Positions 24,043-34,583 of a DNA stretch of 64,000 nt are shown piece by piece. This DNA comes from Stictocephala bisonia (lineage: Eukaryota > Arthropoda > Insecta > Hemiptera > Membracidae), in contig JAQJVL010000001.1 in assembly GCA_035578905.1 (NCBI GenBank), positions 6,154,988 to 6,218,987 on the forward strand, in the 5' to 3' direction. The number at the start of each line of letters is the position of its first letter. Position 1 is the first letter of the stretch. The notes under the pieces are model-generated. The model was not told where the DNA came from. It made no database searches and saw nothing but the letters and a program-made list of their open reading frames with translations. The position numbers and the translations under genes were made by a program.

Positions 24043-24105
24043 CAATGACTACACTAGTTCATAACCTAGTTCATAACACTAGTTCATAACCTAGTGTAGT
24101 CATTG
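24043..24105. repeat. Palindrome with 15-bp perfect arms inside SINE
   Basis: The arms CAATGACTACACTAG (24043-24057) and CTAGTGTAGTCATTG (24091-24105) are exact reverse complements. Between them are three copies of GTTCATAAC. Other family III copies read straight through as TAACAATGACTACACTCATTC, so this is an insertion or templated inverted duplication unique to this copy. Confidence 0.85.
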
Positions 24106-24204
24106 TCAGTCAATAAATAGTTCATCACACTCATTCGCCCTCAAATTCAACCATATCTTTAAGATGGGCGTCTTAGAATTGAATAATGAATAGTAATGAT
24201 AATA

Positions 24205-24275
24205 GTGTGTGAATGGGTGTACGGGTGGGTTAATACCACTGTGCGTGTATGGGTGGGTGGGTGAGTAGAAGTGTC
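24205..24275. repeat. Minisatellite fragment right of the SINE
   Basis: About one and a half units (GGGTTAATACCACTGTGCGT followed by GTATGGGTGGGTGGGTGAG) lie directly after the SINE 3' end. Confidence 0.8.
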
Positions 24276-25039
24276 TTTAAGTAATTATTAAAACTTTATA
24301 CATTCTGTAAAAGATTTTCACATGCTGTTAGTTTCTACATTGATATTTCTAGAGGTTAAGAATAAATTTGAGGGATGAAAATTTGAAGCTACGTACAGGT
24401 CAAGAGGGCTTTAATCAAGGCAACTAATAATTTGCTATACCTTTATCAAATATTTACAGAAAATACGATGAATATTTTAGTGAGATGTACTTGGAATTAA
24501 TCATGTTTCGACGTGTAGAATATTAATACCATAATCCACATTTGAATTGAGTGCTATGGTTGGATCATAATCTTCATCATGCTGTTTTTCTCAATATGTA
24601 TGTTACAATACATTAACTTATTTCTATTAGTTATTATTATGTAACATTTTTTCAGTGTCCAGTTAATATTATATACTGTAAGTCCATATTATACGTGTTT
24701 AAAAAAATGTTACTCTCCTTTATAATAAACATGAATTTATGTAGTAATATTTCTAGATTGATTTTCAAAAGCTGTCTCAATCCCTTCTATAAGAGCCAAA
24801 TACGCAACGAATTCATCTCATAAGTAAGTAGTAATTCAAGTTAACATTTTTACATTAAAATCTTGCATTATTTTCATTGACGTAACATTACTGAGTTTTA
24901 TTTTTTAACTAAAACAACACTATAGATACTACATACATATATGTAATTATAAATTAAATATTAAATTTAAATTAAGTATAAATTAAAATAAAGTATAATA
25001 TTGGTTTAGTTGAAAGATTTATTTAGTCAAATTCATGAC
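24276..25039. other. AT-rich non-coding DNA
   Basis: No gene or element recognised. Confidence 0.5.
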
Positions 25040-25475
25040 TCTATTGACCAATCATTTTGAGGAACCAGTGGCTGAGGTCTATGGTGACAGGATTTTGATC
25101 CTTTGGTTTAGGTAGGGCAGGTTTTAATCCTGGCCAGTACTAGACGTCTCCATAAGTAATTTTCACTTTGGACAGTCATTGTTAAAAAAGGAAGTCTTAT
25201 TTAAATATAAGCAATAAGTTTGGGGTGTCTATGTTGGATGATAGTCAGGCTCCGTATATTGTGTAGGCAAGAGAACTGTATCAAGCTTGTAAATTGGCTG
25301 AAAATCAGATCTATATTACGTGGTTCGGATTCCTTATATAGCTGCAGGTCCCTTAGTTGCCTTGGCTGTTAAATAATGGTCCTTTCTGAGCTAAGTTGGA
25401 TTCAGACTACACAGGTATAATTCTAAATTCAAGTAATCATTCGACATCTCAAATTTGAATTATAATAGTACATAA
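25040..25475 (+). mobile_element. SINE family III body with a different tRNA-like head
   Basis: The body from about 25218 matches family III: GGGGTGTCTATGTTGGATGA, GCAAGAGAACTGTAT, CTGAAAATCAGATC, GTCCCTTAGTTGCCTTGGCT, CCTTTCTGAGCTAAGTTGGA. The head at 25065-25135 reads CCAGTGGCTGAGGTCTATGG...GGTTTTAATCCTGGCC. It has a weak A box and a mutated B box, and differs from the GGTGGCGCAGTGC head of the copies at 44555 and 59142. Modular exchange of heads is a known property of SINEs. Confidence 0.7.
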
Positions 25476-25949
25476 TAGCTTTTTATTTGGGACCAGCTTT
25501 AATTAAAGAGGTTATGACTGGCCTTTCAACTTAATTTAGTTAGTAAACACCATAAGCAGACAGGTAAAACTAAAATCTAGATTTCTTGTGATGTATGCCT
25601 GACGAAATTAATATGAAGAAGTTCTTGAGGTAAGATTCTATATCTCTTGTGGTTGGTCTACTCTAACGAAATAACAGAATTAAAAATGTCCTTAAAGCGA
25701 TAGTTCAACACATCGTTGGATTCCCTTTACACGCTTCTTATAATAATAACGTTTTTATCAACTTAACGTTTTCTTCAAACATATACTAGAAAAGCAACGT
25801 TTAATGATTTTCACTGATGTGGGGTTTCTCAGACAACGGCCCGGTGAGATCTCAAACGTCCGTTCAATTTAGGTTCTAGAAATGTCAACCAGGTTGTTAA
25901 AATATAAACGTGTAAATGAAAAATTCAGGATAGAAATGAGCCGATGAGG
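25476..25949. other. AT-rich non-coding DNA
   Basis: No element or gene recognised. Confidence 0.45.
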
Positions 25950-26132
25950 ATTGGAGCTGTGAAGGGGTCGGGTGGCCTAGCGGGCGGGGTGTGTCGGATT
26001 GCGGCTGCGCCAGCGTGCTGCCGGGGGTCAGTCAGTGAGTGCTGATCGGTGTATGGGACCGGAACAAGGTAGACGTCGAACTAGGAGTACCGGGTGTGAG
26101 TGACTCAAACGGGGTGCTGCCGCAGACACCAG
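25950..26132 (+). other. GC-rich, CpG-containing block ending in a consensus splice donor (candidate 5' exon)
   Basis: This 180-base block is strikingly GC-rich against its AT-rich surroundings. It ends GACACCAG|GTAAGTGAC, a perfect insect donor context (GT at 26133). Two overlapping TCAGT initiator-like motifs lie at 26028-26036 and a GGACC downstream-like motif at 26056, one base short of the canonical spacing from the first initiator. No long frame is present, so it would be a non-coding first exon. Alternatively, TGGCCTAGCGGG at 25972-25983 resembles a tRNA A box and the block could be the head of a GC-rich SINE. I cannot decide between them. Confidence 0.35.
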
Positions 26133-27950
26133 GTAAGTGACAGGACTGACCTAGATATAACATAGATAAGGACGGTGCGTCATATTGATAAGGGACTTAG
26201 ATAATTTACATCAGCTATTTTAGATAATATTACTTTTAAGTATAAATTGTGTTTTATTTATATCAATAAACTTGGAATATAAAGCTATGTTTATTTAAAA
26301 AAATTGAATGGCTTTTCAGTATGTATTTTTTATTGAAAGGATAACCATGTTCTCAATAATTTACTGACATAATAACAGTTAGTGACACTAAATAAAAGTA
26401 ATGTAAAATATAATTCAAAGCCAATTAAATTTCTTAGTTTACGTAGCAAAATGACGAAACATTACATTGTTTGATTGAAGACAACAATAACAGTTCTATT
26501 TAATATTATGTAAATAAGTATATAGCATGTTTAATGGTAAAAGGCGTTCTTTACGAAGTGGATAAATATGGGGGGGGGGGGGTAATAAAGTGCTTACGAA
26601 ATGGAAATGAATGTGAGGTTATGAATAAACAAACAGAATGATAAATCAATGAAAGATTCTGTTGGTAGTAGTGAGCGATGTATCTAGATTAAATTTCATT
26701 CTTAGAAAATGATATAATATGCTTATTATATCATTAATTAAAAAACTATAAACTACCATTACTGTTTGTGTAATAAAAAATAATCGATGTAGCCTAAATG
26801 TTAGTAAATACACATGAAATTCGATCAAATTCAGCTCTGAGCTAGTGAATATAACGAATAAAACTTTATGTATTGATTAATAACTTTTAAAAAGTAAGAA
26901 TGGTTCATAAAAAATATCTTAAATGCTTATAAAACCAAACATTTATAAAATAAGCAAAGTTTAAACAATTTTAACAGCCATTTTGTATGTAAATAAAACA
27001 CAAGTAACACAGTTATTTTGAATACAAGTAATTTAATACCAGTTTCATTACACTTTGCTGTATTTACTGTGATATATTTTATTAATTCATCATATATATT
27101 ACAGGTATATTTATATTTATTCTTTAAAACATTTCTATACAACATATTTCTAAAAATAAAACACCATTAATGTTAGCTAGACTTTATTTCCAAACAATCA
27201 CTTATTTAGAAATTATTTTTAATGTGCTTGATGAAATATTTAGATTATATGTTCATTAATTTGACACCCCTATTGGCTTGCCAATAAATACAGCAATCGG
27301 CAGAGCCAGCATGCCAATAACTGAGACTGGTCACCTTAGCGTAGACAGTTATTGGTTCAGCAAAGCCCTGCAGTTTTAAGGCCACCTGAATCTATCCCAT
27401 TAGGTCATTTAGAGACTATTCTCCAGGAACCATAAGCATTAATTCATTTTATGTTCTAACCCAAATTTAATTCTTCAATAATTAACATTTTTAAAGTTTT
27501 TGGGATTTAATTAAAGTTTTGCTATAACTCAGAAGTGTTTTGTTTATTGTATTAATGTTTTTATTTTTTTAAATAAATACAATCTTGGTAACAAATTAGA
27601 TAGAAACATGTTTGCTAGACTTTACTTGCTACAATAGTAAAATAATTAAGGTACTTCAAATTTGAATAAATGTTTATATTTAAAATCATACATAAACAAA
27701 AAATAGATAAACAATCAAGGTTTAAAGCTCATAATATAATGTGGATGAAAGTTGTTTCACTAAGCTTTGTTTTTATTAGTAAAATAAATTTAAAATACTT
27801 TAAATTCATCCACAGGTTTGTTTATTGTGGATGAAATTATAATATTTCTGATAGTACATTGTAATGCCATATTGTTAATAAGGGACACAGAAATCATAAA
27901 ATATTTATAGAGATTAAAAACCCAGCACACATTGCCGAGCTCTTAATAAA
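26133..27950. other. AT-rich non-coding DNA (intron-like if 26132 is a donor)
   Basis: No coding frame or element. A G13 homopolymer lies at 26570-26582. Near 27300-27375, CCAATAACTG and CAGTTATTGG form a loose inverted pair. Confidence 0.5.
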
Positions 27951-28290
27951 GATGGGAAATCACCAATTTTGCCTTGAAAGACGAAGCTATACAATGGTAA
28001 AATATTTATGACGAAGATAAGAAATTAGCAATATTGCTAGTGAAGCAATCAACACACAATAATAAGATATCAATTATGGAGATAAGAAATTAGATATGTA
28101 TTCTGGAAACTAACAACAAACAATGATAAGATATAAGTGACAGGGATAAGAAATAAGAAATATTATCTGGGAAGTCAATAGCACACAATGATAAAATATC
28201 AATGAAAGAGATATTAAATCAGCAAAATTGCCTCGGAAGCACACAAGACACAATAATAAGTTACAAACTGTTGAGATCAGTGAGCTTACT
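27951..28290. repeat. Degenerate minisatellite, about 65-bp unit
   Basis: About five diverged copies share GATAAGAAATTAG...CAATAATAAGATATCAAT. Marker positions 28015, 28081, 28144 and 28210 give spacings of 66, 63 and 66. The array is old compared with the others. Confidence 0.7.
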
Positions 28291-28496
28291 TGGTCGATTA
28301 AACCCTCAATTTGAAAATAAAAATAAAAATAAATATTTAATAATAATAATGACATAATAAATGTTTTTACAAATATCTAAACTCACTCGTCCCTTTTTAG
28401 TGCATTTTTATGTTAATTTCTCAATCAAAATTGACAATTTCTACACTGTGTATCAAACTTAACTCTCCCCTATCCTAACATAAACAATTTGAAACT

Positions 28497-28527
<31 letters not shown>

Positions 28528-28745
28528 GTAAATTATTGTTAAACATATATTTTATTGCAAGCCAACGTTTTGTTCAGAACAAACCTCAATCTCAGAACCA
28601 CAGTTGTTAAACATTTGTATAGTATCCCATTATTATTATATTTATTGTTGTATTAGAAGTCGTAAATCCAAAGAAAAAGAACTCCTGAAAAATTATTTGT
28701 CTTTTGATTATTTCAATACAGTATTAAACTTACACAAATGATTTA
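28291..28745. other. AT-rich non-coding DNA
   Basis: Contains an A14 tract followed by (CA)n at about 28498-28526. No gene recognised. Confidence 0.45.
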
Positions 28746-29667
28746 CAGGGTTAGTAAAAAAGTTTGGATACGGCTAAAAATTTTATTATTAATTGGGTCA
28801 GAGGATTAAAACATTACAAATTAAAAAAGAAAACTACAAACCAATTGTTTGCTGTTCGTACCGACTCTCTACCTCCGATGGGGGACGGCCCACAAGGAGT
28901 TAATAGATAATTTTAAATTTAATCATAGATCTATATGCACATAATTTTAAATTGCTGGTTAAACAGAGAAGAATGCCGCAAACTGCACTTCAAAAGTATC
29001 ATTCATTAAAAAATAACAGCTATACAAATATTTTTTAAATAACCCATCAAATTCAGCGTAAGAACATGGAAGTTACTGTAATTAGTTTAATTTCACTACA
29101 TTTAAATCTGTTATGAGTGGTTTGTAACCATATGAACATAAAATCACTTATTAAGAATGTTATAACGTTATCCTAAAATCGTAACAACAAAGGAACTAAC
29201 GCCTTATTCATACAGGGATATTTTTAGAACAAGGTATCCAAATGCTTATCATTTTTTATTGCTATTTTATTTGAGAATTCCAACCTAGAAAAAACTCAGA
29301 ACAGTTAAAAAAAGAACTGATATCATAGTAATTATAACAACTTCCTTATTTTTCAACTGAATTTTATGGCTAACTTTAAAAATCTTTGCATAATCGTCAT
29401 TTTTTTATGATTGATCCTTTTGAAGTGCAGTTTCCGCTATTCTTCATTTCTTGACCAGCACCTTAAAATTATGTGTATACCAAACCTATGCTTACATTTA
29501 AAATTATCTACTGACTCCTTGTGGGCCGTCCCCCATTGGAGGCAATAAGTCAGTTAGACCTTTAAAAAATCGGTTTTTAGCTTCAAATTTAATTTGTAAA
29601 GTTTTAAGCTTCTAACATAACTAATAATAAAAATAATAAGCCATCTCCAGAGGTTTTACTAACCCTG
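28746..29667. mobile_element. Fold-back element with CAGGGTTAGTAAAA ends
   Basis: The termini are CAGGGTTAGTAAAA (left, 28746) and its reverse complement TTTTACTAACCCTG (right, ending 29667). The arms continue as imperfect inverted repeats for about 280 bp. GACGGCCCACAAGGAGT on the left pairs with ACTCCTTGTGGGCCGTC on the right, and TGCACTTCAAAAG pairs with TTTTGAAGTGCA. No coding capacity. The architecture and the GGCCCACAAGGAGT block recur at 59955-60610, so it is a family. Confidence 0.8.
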
Positions 29668-31848
29668 CATATTTAGGGATATTTCAGACTCTGAAAACTA
29701 CTTTATACGACCCCCCCTTCCCTCAAAACACAAAGAAAGAAACAAATAAACTGACATCCTTAACCCGGCTTAACATTTCATACTATTCGCCCCAACTTGA
29801 ACAAACGCCGTCATTTAACTCACACATTCTCTGCAACAAAAGTAGAAACTTTAATTGCAGAGCTTGACTATTTGGAATGGTAATGTCATTTTCACAAACT
29901 TATACAATATTTATCGGGTATTTCGTGTTAATTTTTATAAATAAAACACGTTAAGATAGTTTTTATTTATATTAACACTTTAAAAAAAGATATTACAATT
30001 TATGTTTCTAGCACACGTAAACTTTTTTAAAATTTTAATTATTACAAATCGTTTAATTTTAAAATATTTCATAAAAAATATTTCACATGAAACGTTTCAT
30101 TACCAAAGTAACATTCTGTATAACATGAATAAAGGAGCAAAGTTGCCATGGTTACAAATCAGTTGTTGCAGAAGCAAATACGAAATTGCTATTTTCGATT
30201 AGTTCCGTTCAGAATGACGCTACTTTCTTACATATTTTCGCCTTCACGACGTAATTTCTAAACAGTTGTACATGTGACACGGATGCGACTTTAGACGTCA
30301 TACTAGGTGTCTAAAGACCTCGATTACAATCTCTACCTCTTGGCTCGTGGAGGCAGAGATAAAGTGGAATTCATTTTCTGTATAGTTACTATGTTTTAAA
30401 TGTATATGGATAAGAGATTCGAATTTTTATTATAACATGTATACAACATTTTGTAACTAATTAAAAATATTATAATAATATTTATTACAAAATTCTTTGC
30501 TCAACGGAACGTCAAATCAATACACTAAAATTCATTGAAGAGTATATACATAAACATACATACACATTACATTCTACATTAAAATACATATATAATACGT
30601 CATCTAATTTTGAATCTATTCTTAAAACTTATTTTTTAATTTTCTTGGAATTTTTCTTGGGATTTTTGTAATTTGTTTGGTAGTTGTTTGAACAATATGA
30701 CACATAGTAATTATTTGTTCTTAGCCAATTTTTAACATGTAAAGTAGTAAATATATAATTTACATTTGGTAAATACTTTACATGTGGTTAATGTTCCAGT
30801 AACTTAATTACGGTACTTGAATTATATTTTTTAAACATCGTTTCATTAGTTCTGAACATACACCTCTTATTTCCATGTTATGTAATTGTTACGTTGTTTG
30901 CCGTAACAAATTCTTTTCAATAATCTAAAAATGAAACCAAAATTGGTATACGTATTCTTATTTATTGCAGCTATAACATCACTATTACTTTTTTCCTTTT
31001 TTAATCCGAAATGTTTGTGTCTAATAAGTTTTTGTACAGCACCTTTTTCTACGCTTTTTTGTGGGGTAGAGATGAGTTCAATGGGTATATTATTTGCTTT
31101 GTTAGCAATTTCACATTTTTTTATTAGCTCATTGAATATGTGTCTCTTTATATTTATCTTTTGTATTTCTAACAAAGTTCTTGTGTCTGTTTTCTAATTC
31201 AAGTATTGCTCTTTCATAATAATAGTTACTTGATACATTTTTTTATACATTATATATTATTTTAGTTTTATAATTGATTAGTAAGCAGGATGAATCCAGC
31301 TGGTTCTTAATTTTTAAATTATTTTGAATATTGATTTATATTCAATTACTTTTTAATCAATAATATCGTTAACTCTTTAATATTTCGGGCGTTATAAATA
31401 TATTGCTATGGTCCAAGGTTTACAAAGATCAGTAAACATTTTTATAAATTTAATAAATAATATTTTTTACATCATTCCCTATATATTAATAATAATCAAG
31501 TAAACTACCTGATTTATAACAAACAACACGATTTTTACCAAATTATCAAATCAGATATTTATTATAAATAGTGTCAAACTTCAACTCAACCGATGAAAAT
31601 AGATTTATACATGATAATTGTACAAATATTATTATTTTAAATTAGACAACCAGGGGAAAATTTACAAATTCAACATATTTTATAAAATATTGGAATAATC
31701 AGGAGTATAGTCATTCCTTGCTTTTGCTATTATTGCTAAATTTAGATTTGGCATCACTATTATTTACTAACAAATTTTTAGTTTTATGAATAAATAACTA
31801 TGCTACTGGAATTGTTCTTAGATTATTACAAGAATTGTTCGCAGTATA
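29668..31848. other. AT-rich non-coding DNA with one unrecognised open frame
   Basis: A 102-codon minus-strand frame (31175-30867) is basic and has no domain I recognise. A neighbouring frame upstream is also open, as is common in A-rich strands. I see no splice sites, promoter or repeat to support a gene. Confidence 0.4.
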
Positions 31849-32418
31849 CAGGGTGTCACAAAAAAGGTGTCCCGGTTAGTTATTTTCTTATTATACACCT
31901 ATTTTTGAGAAAATATGAAAAGATCTTTTCAAAGTCCATTCCATTTAGTGTCTATCTGTATTTTTGTGTTTTTACAAAAAAATATTAACTCAAGAACGGT
32001 TTGAACGACCGATTTGAAATTTTGCAAATTTCTTTACATCACCATTATTAAAAAGTTAAAAAATAGCCTTTGAGCTATCCTCAGTCATTTAAAAATAAAG
32101 ATAATTTAAAATGTTTAGCTCAAAATTCCTTGTGATCCAAAAATCATGTAAAAATGTTAAACTGCCACCAAATGAAAATGGCTAAAGATAACTGAATGGT
32201 AATTTGTTATATTTATTAATATTAATGTAAATAAGTGTGCAATATTTTTAATTAGATGTTAGAACCATTATTGAGTAACAAATGGTTTTGTAAAAAACAC
32301 AAATGGACAGATCGAGTCTACACGGAGCGGAATTCGAATAGCTTTAACTCTCATTTTTGCTCGTAATTAGGTGGAAACCAAAAATTAACAGCTAGTAAAC
32401 GCTTTTTGTGACACCCTG
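31849..32418. mobile_element. MITE with CAGGGTGTCACAAAAA terminal inverted repeats
   Basis: The left end CAGGGTGTCACAAAAA starts at 31849. Its reverse complement TTTTTGTGACACCCTG ends at 32418. The 570-bp interior is AT-rich without coding capacity. The left flank AGTATA and right flank AATATG do not give an unambiguous target duplication. The ends resemble the CAGG...CAAAA ends of the fold-back elements here, but membership in one superfamily is inference. Confidence 0.7.
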
Positions 32419-32539
32419 AATATGTATTTAATAGATGGGAAAAAATCATTATTCCATACTCAACTGAACTCATTTTCCATTTGTTTTGAAGGTTATTTGT
32501 TAGATTTTTTTAATTTTAATTCACTCGCCATTACACATG

Positions 32540-32690
32540 GGCCTGCAGGCCTGTCCGTGAATTCTATTCAATTATTGAAGTACGTACTGCTGTTTCTGAT
32601 AGATCTGCTGGGAATTCGAACCCTGGACATTGCCCTCCGCAGTTCGAAGGCCACAGCGCCTTCACGGGTTAGGTTATTCAATATTGTTAG
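32540..32690 (-). mobile_element. tRNA-derived SINE, family II (minus strand)
   Basis: On the minus strand, AGGGCAATGTCCAGGGTTCG then AATTCC carries a consensus B box. The following body (TTGAATAGAATTCAC, ACAGGCCTGCAGGC) aligns with the plus-strand copy at 49743-49915 (TTGAATTAAGTTCAT, ACAGACCATCAGGC). A 106-codon frame crossing it is incidental. Confidence 0.65.
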
Positions 32691-32799
32691 TATGTTGGAG
32701 ATATCAAAATTTTCAAATGTTTATAAAACAAACGATTTATGAACAGGTAGGCCTACATAACTACGGTCACCGGAGGTTTTTCTTTCTCTCTTAACAAAA

Positions 32800-32905
32800 A
32801 CTTAAGGGGACGTTTCGCTATTTGAAAAACGTCCAAAACACGGGTTTCTATTTCAACGATTCCGTCCGTAATAATGATCGTATTGCAAGATTTGAGGACG
32901 TGTTA
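32800..32905 (-). repeat. Dispersed repeat, copy 2 (copy 1 at 2800-2935)
   Basis: This is the reverse complement of the copy at about 2845-2930. The shared blocks include CGATTCCGTCCGTAATAATG on the plus strand here and the AACGTCC/CGTTTCGC end. Confidence 0.6.
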
Positions 32906-33011
32906 TTTGGATTATAAAATGATATTTGTGAAGTGTTTTATAATTTTTGTACTACTAAACATGTGAAGCTTTTAATATAGTCCTTGACTATTTTAAATTA
33001 AAAACGTCCTA

Positions 33012-33260
33012 ATATAATAATAATAAATATTTATTTTCTCAATTAATATACATACATATACATAAATAAATAACAACTCATTTCTACAATAACATTAATA
33101 CATAATTATTTATTCCTATAATGCACAGGTCTGATCTACATAAATGAAATAATTAAGTAAATGAGTAAAAGACTTAAAATTAATTGAGAAAATAGGGAAC
33201 CTTCAAGGCTTGGCCCGTTTGAAGGCATACATTCATAGTTGCTGTCACAGCTACCTTCAT
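33012..33260 (-). mobile_element. Possible LINE 3' end or small inverted-repeat element
   Basis: The minus strand carries a hairpin (TGCCTTCAAAC...CCTTGAAGG at about 33203-33227) and ends in an (ATT)-rich tail near 33012-33030. A 15-bp inverted pair, ATTTTCTCAATTAAT and ATTAATTGAGAAAAT, also lies at 33034 and 33178. No coding remnant, so class is unresolved. Confidence 0.25.
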
Positions 33261-33714
33261 TACCAAAATATTACAATTAAATAATAAAACTAAGATTAGT
33301 GATTCTCCCTACAAAGAAACTCATATATACAAATGTTAATATATTCAAGCTACTATATAAAAATCAAGTAAATAATTTAATTTAAAGCCCAAAGTAAATA
33401 ATTATCAGAAACAAAAAATCCCATCACATGAAATATGCTTACATGCACATATACAAATATAGGCCTACAGATAAATATATAAAATATAAATACATACTCA
33501 CGCACACACACACTCACTCACATACATGTACATACATACACACATACATATATTATACTAAATATAACTGTACACATTCTAACAAATTTCTATGATTTAT
33601 ATTACATGTTAAAAATTATCAAGAGGAATATAGAAAACCAATTAATATATGAAAATTGAAAGGGATCAAACATCAAATAACCGCTGTAATTAAAAATTCT
33701 TCAACATCGTTAAT
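33261..33714. other. AT-rich DNA with (CA/TA)n microsatellites
   Basis: Simple-sequence tract of ACACACACACTCACTCACAT type at about 33495-33553. No gene recognised. Confidence 0.5.
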
Positions 33715-33920
33715 AGAGAAAAGCCAATTTTTTAAGAGTTTTAACTCATGGTCCACTAGAATGGACCTTTAATGATCATAAAGTGTTCAATATAACTCAT
33801 TATGATAATAAAAACCAACCCCGTACAGTTTAAACAAAACTACGTGTTTTAGCCAGCTGACGCGATAGGGCTGGACTTCCCAGTGGTGGTCCGGCCTTTT
33901 GCGATACGGCCACCTAAAAT
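33715..33920. repeat. Dispersed repeat related to 59650-59850
   Basis: Shared blocks with 59650-59850: GGTCCACTAGAATGGACCTT here against TGTCCAATAGATTGGACCTT there, TTATGATAATAAAAACCA against TATCATAATAATAAGCAAG, and a GTTTAGCCAGCTGACG/GTTTAGTTCGCTGACGG pair. The left edge contains a small hairpin (GGTCCA/TGGACC). Ends and class unknown. Confidence 0.5.
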
Positions 33921-34583
33921 GAAAACTAGATACATAAGGGTAAATCAAATCGTATTTTATTTTAAATACAAAAAAACCAGGTACTTCTAGACTTAGATTG
34001 ATTATATGTCTACAAACAAACAGCATATCAACAAGTTTAAGGTTTCTTACAAACAATTAAAACTACAGAAAAAACATCATTACATAAAAAAAGTTACTAT
34101 CAAATAAACACACATCTAATAGAACATTCGGTTGAGTCACAAGTTGGGAAGTCGTGAGTTCTCGAATCAGAACTCCATGTATACTATAGAAACCTTAAAT
34201 TCATCTTCTGTTGTTTTGATTACTTTTAATTGTGATATTTTGTAAGAGGACACATGCATTGTCAGTGAAAGTCATCATTAGTTAATAGGTATATAGTTTT
34301 TTACGATATTTGTTACCTATATGATTTGACTTAGTCTTTGATATAAAGTTTTAATTGAAAAATAAGTTAAGGTGTAAGGGCGAAAGGAATTTTATTTTAT
34401 TTATTTTTTAAACTTGTCTGTTGATAATCTCTAACAAATTAACATTCATGAACTAAATTATTCCCTTCTAATTTGATTACAAATAATTTGGCTTAAGTTA
34501 ACTAATTTAGGGACTTATTGAACAAACCAACCAATTATTTTTTCTGTTAATATACGGTAACACTTTTAATACTATATAATATA
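33921..34583. other. AT-rich non-coding DNA
   Basis: Nothing recognisable. Confidence 0.45.

Larger units (their letters stand above)
23148..24200 (+). mobile_element. SINE family III, split by a minisatellite array
   Basis: The left part (23148-23300) matches other family III copies: AAGTCTGGGATGTCCATGTT, GGAAGAGAACTGAATGTCAG, CTGAAAATCAGACCAACACT. The right part (about 23944-24195) has ATAGTTGCCCTGGCTATTGG, CCTTTCTGAGCTAAGTAGAA and TAACAATGACTACACT. In intact copies (44555-45012 minus, 59142-59520 plus) these halves are contiguous. Here about 640 bp of G-rich minisatellite lies between them. The tRNA-like head is missing. Confidence 0.85.

Noticed and set aside
26570..26582. G13 tract, and the C15 tract at 48254-48268, as functional signals
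   Set aside because: Isolated homopolymers without context; more likely replication slippage or sequencing effects.
30867..31175. 102-codon basic minus-strand frame as a gene
   Set aside because: No recognised motif. A-rich strands give K/N/I-rich frames by chance, and the overlapping plus-strand frame is equally long. I could not exclude a decayed transposon frame.
34128..34190. tRNA-like head (GGTTGAGTCAC...GTTCTCGAATC)
   Set aside because: The B box is interrupted, no copy elsewhere in the window shares the body, and it may be chance.
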